A stretch of DNA of 7,710 nucleotides from Thermoplasmata archaeon (GTDB taxonomy: Archaea > Thermoplasmatota > Thermoplasmata > Thermoplasmatales > Thermoplasmataceae), in NCBI GenBank assembly GCA_021850745.1, contig JAJZKX010000074.1, positions 1-7,710 of the forward strand. The letters run 5' to 3'. The translations under genes and the position numbers were made by a program. Under the pieces are notes generated by a model. It made no database searches. It was not told the origin of the DNA and saw only the letters and a list, made by a program, of their open reading frames with translations. The stretch's first letter is position 1. The number at the start of each line of letters is the position of its first letter. Of this stretch, positions 1-4,674 are shown piece by piece.

Positions 1-68
1 ACAAGTTAAGATCAATTGAAGGAATAGACAAAACTGAAACTGTCACAATATTCTCAACTGTCAAGTGA
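1..68 (+). CDS. C-terminal end of an Lrp/AsnC-family transcriptional regulator (partial, 5' end outside window)
   Basis: Only the last 21 codons and the TGA stop (66-68) are visible, read in the frame beginning at position 3; bases 1-2 belong to a split codon. The peptide ends in IEGIDKTETVTIFSTVK. This matches the usual end of the Lrp/AsnC effector-binding (RAM) domain, where an 'I.GV..T.T' turn leads into a final beta strand ending in VK. Such proteins are DNA-binding regulators that often sense amino acids. The call rests on a short tail and on pattern recognition alone, so the family is likely but not proven. The gene is convergent with the methyltransferase gene at 173-922. Confidence 0.55.
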   Translation, partial: KLRSIEGIDKTETVTIFSTVK

Positions 69-162
69 TTCTAAAGAAGCCACTGAAGTGGATCAGTTAC
101 CTCTGCACCATTAATTATTAAGCATTGTTCAATTTTATAAATCGACCCTGACTTTTAAAGCC

Positions 163-170
163 AAAAAATT
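163..170 (-). terminator. Oligo-T terminator after the SAM methyltransferase gene
   Basis: On the minus strand a run of six T (163-168) lies a few bases past the TAG stop (173-175) of the methyltransferase gene. Archaeal RNA polymerase stops at such T runs without needing a hairpin. No strong stem is visible here. Confidence 0.45.
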
Positions 171-172
171 AT

Positions 173-922
173 CTATTTTATTGCAAGCAATACAAAGTTG
201 TCAAGATACTTCCAAGGGATATCGACGAGAGAAAATCCTGAATCTTTAAGAAACTGGACATGTTTTTCCATTGACACTTTTCGGTCATGGTTGCCCGTTT
301 CAAGCCTCCTCTCCCTTTCTTCAAACAGATCAGGTCTCCAACCAGTGGTCCTGAACTCATTCCACCACTCTTCCCATCCCATTGAATCCTCTTGACTTTT
401 GTTTCTTTCAAGAATATTTTCTTTCAGCCCTTCGTAAATTTTTTCAAGCTTTTCAGATCGGTTCTCTGATCTCATATGATCTCCATTAATCAGTGATCCT
501 CTCCTTTTCAATAGTTGAAATGCTTTTTTATATACCTTAAAGAGGTCTGCTTCCGGCAGCCAATGCAGGGCGGTTGTGCTATATATAACATCATATGTTT
601 CATGGTTTAGGGTCGAATCCCAGTCATCAGTTCTCAGGTCTCTTTCTAGAAACTTTGCCCTTGAAGAAATGATCGTACTTCTTGCCACCTCCAGAGTAAC
701 AGGATCATAATCTATGGATGTTATATTTGAATCAGGGAAACGGGAAAGAAATCTTTTTTCCAGAGATCCAGGACCACAACCGAGATCAAGCGCATTTATC
801 CTCTTTCCATTGATTTCCTCAGTAATATCAAAAAGGGTATCAAACCTCTCCTCTCTTTTTTCTATAAGTGAATTTTGCTGCTTTTCCCATTCATATGACC
901 AATAATCCAGATCCACTATCAT
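173..922 (-). CDS. Class I SAM-dependent methyltransferase (trans-aconitate methyltransferase-like)
   Basis: This 249-residue protein has the Rossmann-like fold of class I SAM methyltransferases. Motif I, ALDLGCGPGS, is at residues 44-53. The acidic ribose-binding strand is SIDYDP (69-74). A further acidic residue, in FLERDL, is near residue 95. Motif IV, YDVIYSTTALHWLPE, is at 110-124. The order, and the ALHW motif after strand 4, fit the Methyltransf_25/Tam-like group, which methylates small carboxylates or other metabolites. The C-terminal third, with the aromatic GWEEWWNEF segment (182-190), probably forms the substrate lid, so the substrate cannot be read from the sequence. The ATG at 920-922 is preceded by a TATA-like box about 28 nt upstream, which fits a leaderless mRNA. 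It appears to be a single-gene unit. The class is confident; the substrate is unknown. Confidence 0.85.
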   Translation of the reverse strand: MIVDLDYWSYEWEKQQNSLIEKREERFDTLFDITEEINGKRINALDLGCGPGSLEKRFLSRFPDSNITSIDYDPVTLEVARSTIISSRAKFLERDLRTDDWDSTLNHETYDVIYSTTALHWLPEADLFKVYKKAFQLLKRRGSLINGDHMRSENRSEKLEKIYEGLKENILERNKSQEDSMGWEEWWNEFRTTGWRPDLFEERERRLETGNHDRKVSMEKHVQFLKDSGFSLVDIPWKYLDNFVLLAIK

Positions 923-945
923 ATAAGGTATTGCAAATTATAGAA

Positions 946-954
946 GTTATATAC
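946..954 (-). promoter_or_regulatory. TATA-box promoter of the SAM methyltransferase gene
   Basis: On the minus strand the sequence GTATATAAC lies with its centre about 28 nt before the ATG at 922. That spacing puts transcription start at or next to the start codon, as in leaderless Thermoplasmatales transcripts. No Shine-Dalgarno sequence precedes the ATG. Confidence 0.55.
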
Positions 955-1024
955 CGTTTTGTATCAATATGAACCACAAAGATGTAGGTTTTCATTGTTT
1001 TCCGCAAGAATTCTGGGGTCGAAT

Positions 1025-1150
1025 ACAGTTCAGAGTAGAAATATGGGTATAGGAGATAAGCTGTAATTTCCTTCAATTCATCATTGCGTCTGATCCTGCA
1101 TTCCTTTGTAAGATTTATTCTAAAGACGAAAAACTGATTCTCTGAACTGT
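1025..1150. repeat. 11-bp perfect inverted repeat flanking 104 nt
   Basis: ACAGTTCAGAG at 1025-1035 is exactly complementary to CTCTGAACTGT at 1140-1150. The pairing does not extend on either side, and no target-site duplication is visible outside the arms. It could be the closing stem of an unannotated structured RNA, the ends of a tiny mobile-element remnant, or chance. Confidence 0.35.
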
Positions 1151-1272
1151 TTTTGTGTAAGGTAAGAAAGCAAAAAAATAAGAATTACAAACATAATAAA
1201 AGTGGAATGGTTCCTGATTTTCGCCCTTTATCTCGTGTATAAATATTACAGAAAGTGGGTCAGATTGGATGC

Positions 1273-1295
1273 TTTTATAGATATAAGTAAATACA
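1273..1295 (+). promoter_or_regulatory. Probable TATA region of the VOC-family gene
   Basis: A T/A-rich stretch containing TTTTATAG and ATATAAG lies about 30-50 nt before the ATG at 1324. A start site some 25 nt downstream would leave a leader of roughly 10-20 nt. No Shine-Dalgarno sequence is apparent. The exact box is ambiguous. Confidence 0.35.
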
Positions 1296-1323
1296 TTCAA
1301 GTAGGGCATTAAGATATTGATGC

Positions 1324-1731
1324 ATGCGATCTAAGAGTCCAGATACTGATATTCCAAGAATCTTTAGGGTTATACTTCCGGTAAACGACATAGAAAATGC
1401 CCATAAATTTTACTCCAAATTACTTAACATGGAGGGAAAGAGGGTGTCTACAGGAAGGCATTATTTTCAATGCGGAGGTACTATACTTGCCTGTTTTGAC
1501 CCCAAAAAAGATGGTGACGATTTTGAGCTACCACCAAATCCAGATAATATTTATTTCTCAGTCAATAATCTCAATGTTGTCTTTAAAAGAGCGCAGGCAT
1601 TGGAAGCCATGATTTTGGATGGAATAGATACAAGACCTTGGGGAGAAACCTCATTCTATCTGAAAGATCCCTTTGGAAATAAAATTTGTTTCGTTCAAGA
1701 GGAAACCGTATTTAGAGGAATTGAGAGTTAG
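1324..1731 (+). CDS. VOC (glyoxalase/bleomycin-resistance fold) family protein
   Basis: The 135-residue protein has the two beta-alpha-beta-beta-beta modules of the vicinal oxygen chelate superfamily. Module one starts at FRVILPVNDIENAHKFY (14-30) and includes RHYFQCGGTILACFDP (45-60). Module two starts at NIYFSVNNL (75-83) and ends with FYLKDPFGNKICFVQEE (111-127). Members include glyoxalase I, dioxygenases and drug-binding proteins. The usual first metal ligand, a His in the first strand of glyoxalase I, appears to be replaced by Arg15, while a Glu near 126-127 could fill the last ligand position. Glyoxalase I activity is therefore not supported. From memory the sequence resembles small bacterial VOC proteins, which may point to gene transfer. 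It has no operon partner. An ATG at 1320 in another frame stops after four codons and was not used. Confidence 0.8.
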   Translation: MRSKSPDTDIPRIFRVILPVNDIENAHKFYSKLLNMEGKRVSTGRHYFQCGGTILACFDPKKDGDDFELPPNPDNIYFSVNNLNVVFKRAQALEAMILDGIDTRPWGETSFYLKDPFGNKICFVQEETVFRGIES

Positions 1732-1757
1732 AAACTATCACCAATAAAACGCCCAAT

Positions 1758-1762
1758 AAAAA
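1758..1762 (-). terminator. Oligo-T terminator downstream of tRNA-CAU
   Basis: The minus strand has a run of five T about 45 nt past the mature 3' end of the tRNA at 1808, within TGACTTTTTATTGG. It is a plausible archaeal stop signal for the tRNA transcript. Confidence 0.35.
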
Positions 1763-1807
1763 GTCATAATTAAGCCACCTTATTTAGTGCTTAAACTTAA
1801 CAGGGAA

Positions 1808-1881
1808 TGGGGCAGATCGGGTTTGAACCGACGACCACCTGGTTATGAGCCAGGCGCTCTACCGAGCTAAGCTACTGCCCC
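1808..1881 (-). tRNA. tRNA with anticodon CAU (elongator tRNA-Met, or possibly tRNA-Ile2)
   Basis: The 74-nt minus-strand gene folds into a complete cloverleaf. The acceptor stem GGGGCAG/CTGCCCC is perfect. The D-stem is GCTT/GAGC. The anticodon stem is CCTGG/CCAGG around loop CTCATAA, with anticodon CAT at 1845-1847. The T-arm is GTCGG-TTCAAAC-CCGAT. The discriminator is A (1808) and no CCA is encoded. It is not the initiator, because it lacks the A1-U72 pair and the run of three G-C pairs next to the anticodon loop. Elongator Met is the default call. The GGGGC acceptor start and the TAGCTTAG D-arm also recall archaeal Ile tRNAs, so it could be tRNA-Ile2, whose C34 becomes agmatidine. No intron is present. 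C56, the Trm56 target, is present in the T-loop. Confidence 0.93.
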
Positions 1882-2176
1882 AGATTGATATATGGGGATT
1901 TGAGAAATAGTTCGAAAGTTCATAAAGATATCGCTGAGTTGGCAAGTTTCAGAGGTATGTATCAGAGTATAAAACTTTCTTAATACAGAAGCTTTGGAAG
2001 GTCTATACGATCTTGATTATGTATAGCAAACTATTGATAGGATTAGGCCTAAATAAATGGCATAAACAAGATTTTATCTTTATAATGAAATTTCAAAACA
2101 CTTTATTCACCTGATGATGGCAAAAGGCAAGATATTTAACGTAATTCAGCTGTAGGGCCACACCGTTTGAACAATA
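1882..2176. other. AT-rich spacer between two tRNA genes, no gene seen
   Basis: The stretch has stops in all frames and no recognisable coding motif or RNA element. It must hold the promoter of the tRNA-CAU gene, but I cannot place a convincing TATA box; CTTTATGAA on the minus strand near 1919-1927 is a weak candidate. It also contains a 10-bp palindrome, TTAGGCCTAA (2043-2052), which is not unusual for this length. Confidence 0.5.
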
Positions 2177-2249
2177 CGCCGCTGGTAGGATTTGAACCTA
2201 CGACCGCTCGGTTAACAGCCGAGTGCTCTACCAACTAAGCTACGGCGGC
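2177..2249 (-). tRNA. tRNA-Asn (anticodon GUU) with a C6-A67 mismatch in the acceptor stem
   Basis: The 73-nt minus-strand gene has acceptor strands GCCGCCG and CAGCGGC, D-stem GCTT/GAGC, anticodon stem CTCGG/CCGAG around loop CTGTTAA (anticodon GTT at 2214-2216), and T-arm GTAGG-TTCAAAT-CCTAC. The discriminator is G (2177), usual for tRNA-Asn. No CCA is encoded and there is no intron. All stems pair except acceptor position 6-67, which is C against A (plus-strand positions 2244 and 2183). The gene starts 30 nt after the stop of the upstream Trm56-HD gene on the same strand, with its own TATA-like box in between. The mismatch does not look like decay, because every other helix is intact. Confidence 0.95.
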
Positions 2250-2274
2250 AATTGTAAAGTGGAAAGGTTTTCTC

Positions 2275-2284
2275 TATTTTTAAC
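2275..2284 (-). promoter_or_regulatory. TATA box of tRNA-Asn overlapping the stop codon of the Trm56-HD gene
   Basis: GTTAAAAATA on the minus strand is centred about 30 nt before the tRNA 5' end and contains the TAA stop (2280-2282) of the upstream gene. A very similar GTTAAAAG box sits about 27 nt before tRNA-Gln. The tRNA may also be read as part of the upstream operon. Confidence 0.5.
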
Positions 2285-3338
2285 CTTTTCGCAGGTTTTC
2301 CGGATTTTTGAGCAATGCGTCAATGTTGATTCCGCATTTCATTTCCAGCTCTTTCTGTAGATCTATAATTCTTTCGGCTGCCTTATTAAGCCCCTTTTTC
2401 CTGTAGTTTTCAATAGTCTGGTCCAGAGTTATGAACCCGGAACCCGATACCAGGTTATCTGCCTGTGCCACTATTTTCTCTTCAAGTGTTTCCGGCACAA
2501 GATCCCTGTCAGGTAATCCCAAACTCACCGCCTCATCCTCTGGAATGCCTGCTCCAGTGTGTCTTTCAACTATTTTCACAATAATGTCTGAGACATTTTT
2601 TTTCCTGAGTATTTCTGCCCCTTCGACTGCATGTCTTATGCTGTTTGTCTTTGTTCTTCCAATATCGTGCAGAAGTGAACCTGCTTCAATAATTCTCAGG
2701 TCTGCATTGCATGATTTTCCGATCGCGATTGCCAGTTCGGATACTTTTTCAACATGATTGAGTATTCTTTCATCTGCCCCCTCCTCCCTGAGCATCAAGA
2801 TACATTCATCTCGATCAGGTATCCAGTCAACTTTCTTCCCTCTCGATGTAGGCACTATTCTTAACCTCCCTGAAAAACTTTCCTCCAGTTCCTTGCCATC
2901 AAACAACCTGTCAAGAACCATTGCAAGAGCCGAGACCTCACTGATGGGTTGACTGGTTACAGAAACATTGTAATGGCTCTTTTCATAGAAGGCCGGAGGA
3001 ACCTTGCTTGCTCCCACCACTATGAGCAGATCATTGTTCCGGTATGATATTTTCAGATCTTGAATTATTTTATTCAAGGGCTCCCCGTACATTGTCAGGT
3101 GGATTACTGTTCCCTTAAAACTGGAAACATATTTCTTTGGATTAATTCCTGATTCTATAGTGAAGTTTCCTCCGAAATTCCTGTTCACTTTTTTAACTGT
3201 TTCTTCGAGTTCTTCATCTTTCTGGTCTATTATTATTGAGGATGCACCGAAAGCTCTTGCCGTAAGAGCAACATGTGTCGTGATCCGTTTATCCCTGAAT
3301 GGCCTGTGGTTGATTCTCAGAACCTGAATTCCTTGCAT
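2280..3338 (-). CDS. trm56: tRNA (cytidine(56)-2'-O)-methyltransferase fused to a C-terminal HD-domain hydrolase
   Basis: This 352-residue fusion has two clear parts. Residues 1-165 are the archaeal SPOUT enzyme Trm56, which methylates the 2'-OH of C56 in the tRNA T-loop. Diagnostic segments are RINHRPFRDKRITTHVALTA (8-27), LLIVVGASKVP (104-114), and the knot region YNVSVTSQPISEVSALA (123-139) followed by LDRLFDGKEL (142-151). Residues from about 175 to 325 form an HD phosphohydrolase-type domain: H195, H224-D225 in LLHDIGRTK, H236, H260 in ERHTGAGIP, and D294 in AQADNL. This pattern fits the archaeal HDIG group (TIGR00295-like), and the metal-binding His/Asp set looks complete. Stand-alone Trm56 proteins are roughly 170-190 residues. 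I recall similar fusions in Thermoplasma relatives but cannot verify it. The HD substrate is unknown. The ATG at 3338 lies 7 nt after the upstream stop, so the two genes are almost certainly co-transcribed. No clear Shine-Dalgarno site is present. Confidence 0.92.
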   Translation of the reverse strand: MQGIQVLRINHRPFRDKRITTHVALTARAFGASSIIIDQKDEELEETVKKVNRNFGGNFTIESGINPKKYVSSFKGTVIHLTMYGEPLNKIIQDLKISYRNNDLLIVVGASKVPPAFYEKSHYNVSVTSQPISEVSALAMVLDRLFDGKELEESFSGRLRIVPTSRGKKVDWIPDRDECILMLREEGADERILNHVEKVSELAIAIGKSCNADLRIIEAGSLLHDIGRTKTNSIRHAVEGAEILRKKNVSDIIVKIVERHTGAGIPEDEAVSLGLPDRDLVPETLEEKIVAQADNLVSGSGFITLDQTIENYRKKGLNKAAERIIDLQKELEMKCGINIDALLKNPENLRKG

Positions 3339-3345
3339 TTTCAGT

Positions 3346-3855
3346 CTATTGTATAATCCCGCTAACCATGACTATCTTGTACCCTTTTATCTGGAGCACA
3401 CTTGATCTTTTTACTATGCCACGCAGAAGGGTCTGTGAAACGTCCAGCTTCTCAGCGGCATCTCCCATAAAAACACCCTCATCATTTGTTATCATCTTCT
3501 GTATTCTGTCTTCATATTCAATAAGTTTTGACTCGCTAAGAGTGGTTGCGTAAATTATATCGGCCAGTTCGTTCATGGACCCCATAAGGTTGATCTGGAC
3601 ACTTGTGTAATATGTATGGTAAGCCTTCTCAGGTCCATTTTCCCCGGTGATCCACTGGCTCTCAATTAGTTTTATCTTGTCGAGATAAAGAAGTGCCCGC
3701 TTGCCTTCTATCCCATATTTCTGCTCTATTGTGGGCATTGTTATCCAGCTTGTGGAGAGGTCAATAAGCAATTTTCTTTTGGTATCGGTGTCGGCTGCAT
3801 GAAAAATTGAAACTAATTCTCCTACGTCATTAACAACTTTTATTCTACTGACCAT
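3346..3855 (-). CDS. ArsR-like winged-helix DNA-binding protein with a second C-terminal helix-turn-helix
   Basis: The 169-residue protein looks like an ArsR-type archaeal regulator. Residues about 12-70 form the first winged helix: HAADTDTKRKLLIDL, then MPTIEQKYGIEGKRALLYLDKI as the helix-turn-helix region, then a basic/aromatic wing ending near Y83. A helical linker (90-122) is followed by a second helix-turn-helix-like segment, GVFMGDAAEKLDVSQTLLRG (127-146), and a short strand pair at the C-terminus. No Zn ribbon is present, so it is not TFE. The gene is the first of a two-gene operon with the Trm56-HD fusion (7-nt spacer). A TATA box about 25 nt before the ATG suggests a leaderless transcript. 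Its targets are unknown; autoregulation of the operon is possible but not shown. Confidence 0.7.
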   Translation of the reverse strand: MVSRIKVVNDVGELVSIFHAADTDTKRKLLIDLSTSWITMPTIEQKYGIEGKRALLYLDKIKLIESQWITGENGPEKAYHTYYTSVQINLMGSMNELADIIYATTLSESKLIEYEDRIQKMITNDEGVFMGDAAEKLDVSQTLLRGIVKRSSVLQIKGYKIVMVSGIIQ

Positions 3856-3876
3856 CGGAACATGATTACAAGTTCA

Positions 3877-3884
3877 GATATAAG
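3877..3884 (-). promoter_or_regulatory. TATA-box promoter of the ArsR-like/trm56-HD operon
   Basis: CTTATATC on the minus strand is centred about 25 nt before the ATG at 3855. This places transcription start at the start codon, with no leader. Confidence 0.5.
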
Positions 3885-3961
3885 AATTGTTTAATCAATG
3901 TTAATTTTATGAAATTATATCCGGGAAACAGTATCACAAAATGTACGGAATAAGCAAAACA

Positions 3962-3978
3962 TGCCTGACAAAAAGGCA
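3962..3978 (-). terminator. Terminator of the hypothetical gene at 3986-4429
   Basis: Just past the stop codon the minus strand reads TGCCTTTTTGTCAGGCA: a T5 run inside a small hairpin with stem TGCCT/AGGCA. It fits termination by archaeal RNA polymerase at a T tract. The hairpin may be incidental. Confidence 0.45.
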
Positions 3979-3985
3979 GGATGCC

Positions 3986-4429
3986 TTATTTCTTCCGTTT
4001 CTTGATTTCATAAAGGAGCATCCTGTCATAATCCACTGTTGTCTTGACTTTCTTGTTTTTAAGAATCTTTGCTATGGATTCTGTAACCTCCTTTATGTCT
4101 TCTGAAAGAATTCCCCTGAAAATTATGATCTCTTTACGGTCCATAGGAAAAACCATTTTGTACTTGGCTCCGTCCTTAAGGTATCCTATGGGTTTTCTAT
4201 TATTCCTGATTTCTTCCATATTGAGCTCAAGGGTAAGCTGATCATACTGAACTTCCTCCTGGTTCTGTTTGGTTTCCTTGACTATTGTTTCCCACATTTC
4301 CGGGAATGGTTTCTCAAGCTCCTTCCACTGCATACTGCTGTCAAAGTAGATATGCCCGCTCCAATTTTTCACCCTTCTCAATAGTCCGGAAACTATTAAG
4401 ATTTTCTCAACACTATACTTTTGGGTCAA
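3986..4429 (-). CDS. Hypothetical protein, likely TTG start (147 residues) or internal ATG (115 residues)
   Basis: I do not recognise this protein. It has no signal peptide, membrane helix or cysteine. The N-terminal part (residues 1-60) is aromatic-rich, for example NWSGHIYFD (22-30). The middle has alternating strands (YDQLTLELNM 62-71; YKMVFPMDRKEIIIFRGIL 90-108). A charged helix (109-127) leads to a lysine-rich tail ending KKRKK, which could bind nucleic acid. The strand-helix pattern suggests a small alpha/beta domain. No ATG is available upstream: the longest frame begins with TTG at 4427-4429, and the first ATG is Met33 at 4331-4333. Neither start has a convincing TATA box or Shine-Dalgarno site at the proper distance. 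A T-tract terminator follows. It is a single gene between the regulator operon and tRNA-Gln. That it is real is likely; its function is unknown. Confidence 0.6.
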   Translation of the reverse strand: MTQKYSVEKILIVSGLLRRVKNWSGHIYFDSSMQWKELEKPFPEMWETIVKETKQNQEEVQYDQLTLELNMEEIRNNRKPIGYLKDGAKYKMVFPMDRKEIIIFRGILSEDIKEVTESIAKILKNKKVKTTVDYDRMLLYEIKKRKK

Positions 4430-4474
4430 TTCAAGATACAGATTCGAATGAACACTGCCACCTGAAGAGAAAGT

Positions 4475-4482
4475 GTTAAAAG
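4475..4482 (+). promoter_or_regulatory. TATA box of tRNA-Gln
   Basis: GTTAAAAG is centred about 27 nt before the first base of the tRNA, the expected archaeal distance, and resembles the GTTAAAAATA box before tRNA-Asn. Confidence 0.5.
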
Positions 4483-4505
4483 TCTCCTTGCTATTTTAGC
4501 TTCGC

Positions 4506-4578
4506 AGCCCTGTGGTGTAGTGGCCAAGCATAATGGGCTCTGGACCCGTCGACGGCAGTTCGAATCTGCCCGGGGCTA
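4506..4578 (+). tRNA. tRNA-Gln (anticodon CUG)
   Basis: The 73-nt gene folds as acceptor AGCCCTG/CGGGGCT (one T-G pair), D-stem GTGT/GCAT, anticodon stem ATGGG/CCCGT around loop CTCTGGA (anticodon CTG at 4540-4542), and T-arm GGCAG-TTCGAAT-CTGCC. The discriminator is A (4578); no CCA is encoded and there is no intron. The A1-T72 pair is the archaeal tRNA-Gln signature recognised by the GatDE amidotransferase, which converts Glu-tRNA-Gln to Gln-tRNA-Gln in archaea. C56 is present for Trm56. The gene is on the plus strand, 96 nt upstream of the next coding start. Confidence 0.95.
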
Positions 4579-4661
4579 TTCTTTAAGGACGCATGGATAT
4601 AGGAAGACCAGGCATTTGTAAAACTGGAGACATCCCTGATATTCCTAGCACAGTGTATCCT

Positions 4662-4665
4662 GGAG
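4662..4665 (+). promoter_or_regulatory. Probable ribosome binding site of the 159-residue hypothetical gene
   Basis: GGAG within CTGGAGATAATAAAAATG lies 9 nt before the ATG at 4675. It favours this start over the in-frame ATG at 4705 (Met11). It also implies a transcript with a leader, unlike the leaderless genes nearby. Confidence 0.4.
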
Positions 4666-4674
4666 ATAATAAAA

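Larger units (their letters stand above)
923..1323. other. 401-nt intergenic region without a supported gene
   Basis: This AT-rich stretch separates two divergent genes. Short open frames exist on the minus strand (for example 1115-1309) but show no recognisable motif and have unconvincing composition. It contains the methyltransferase promoter near 950, AT-rich promoter-like sequence near 1273-1295, and an 11-bp perfect inverted repeat (1025-1035 with 1140-1150). I see no tRNA, known RNA motif or mobile element. Confidence 0.6.

Noticed and set aside
80..91. CCAC-TGAA-GTGG hairpin after the Lrp/AsnC stop
   Set aside because: Only four base pairs and no following T tract; not a credible terminator.
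1115..1309. 64-codon minus-strand open frame in the 923-1323 gap
   Set aside because: No motif, aromatic-rich low-quality composition, no promoter or ribosome binding site; it looks like a chance frame in AT-rich DNA.
1320..1334. Four-codon ORF ATG-CAT-GCG-ATC-TAA overlapping the VOC start
   Set aside because: Too short to judge; most likely the result of the ATGCATG sequence at the start codon.
1740..1762. Tandem-like CCAATAAAA repeated twice
   Set aside because: Two short AT-rich copies only; not a repeat array or CRISPR.
2043..2052. Perfect palindrome TTAGGCCTAA between the tRNA genes
   Set aside because: A 10-bp palindrome is expected by chance about once in a thousand bases, and nothing nearby gives it a role.
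2280..3338. Reading the Trm56-HD gene as two genes joined by sequencing error
   Set aside because: The frame is continuous, the linker (about 160-190) is coherent, and no start or ribosome binding site appears at the domain junction.
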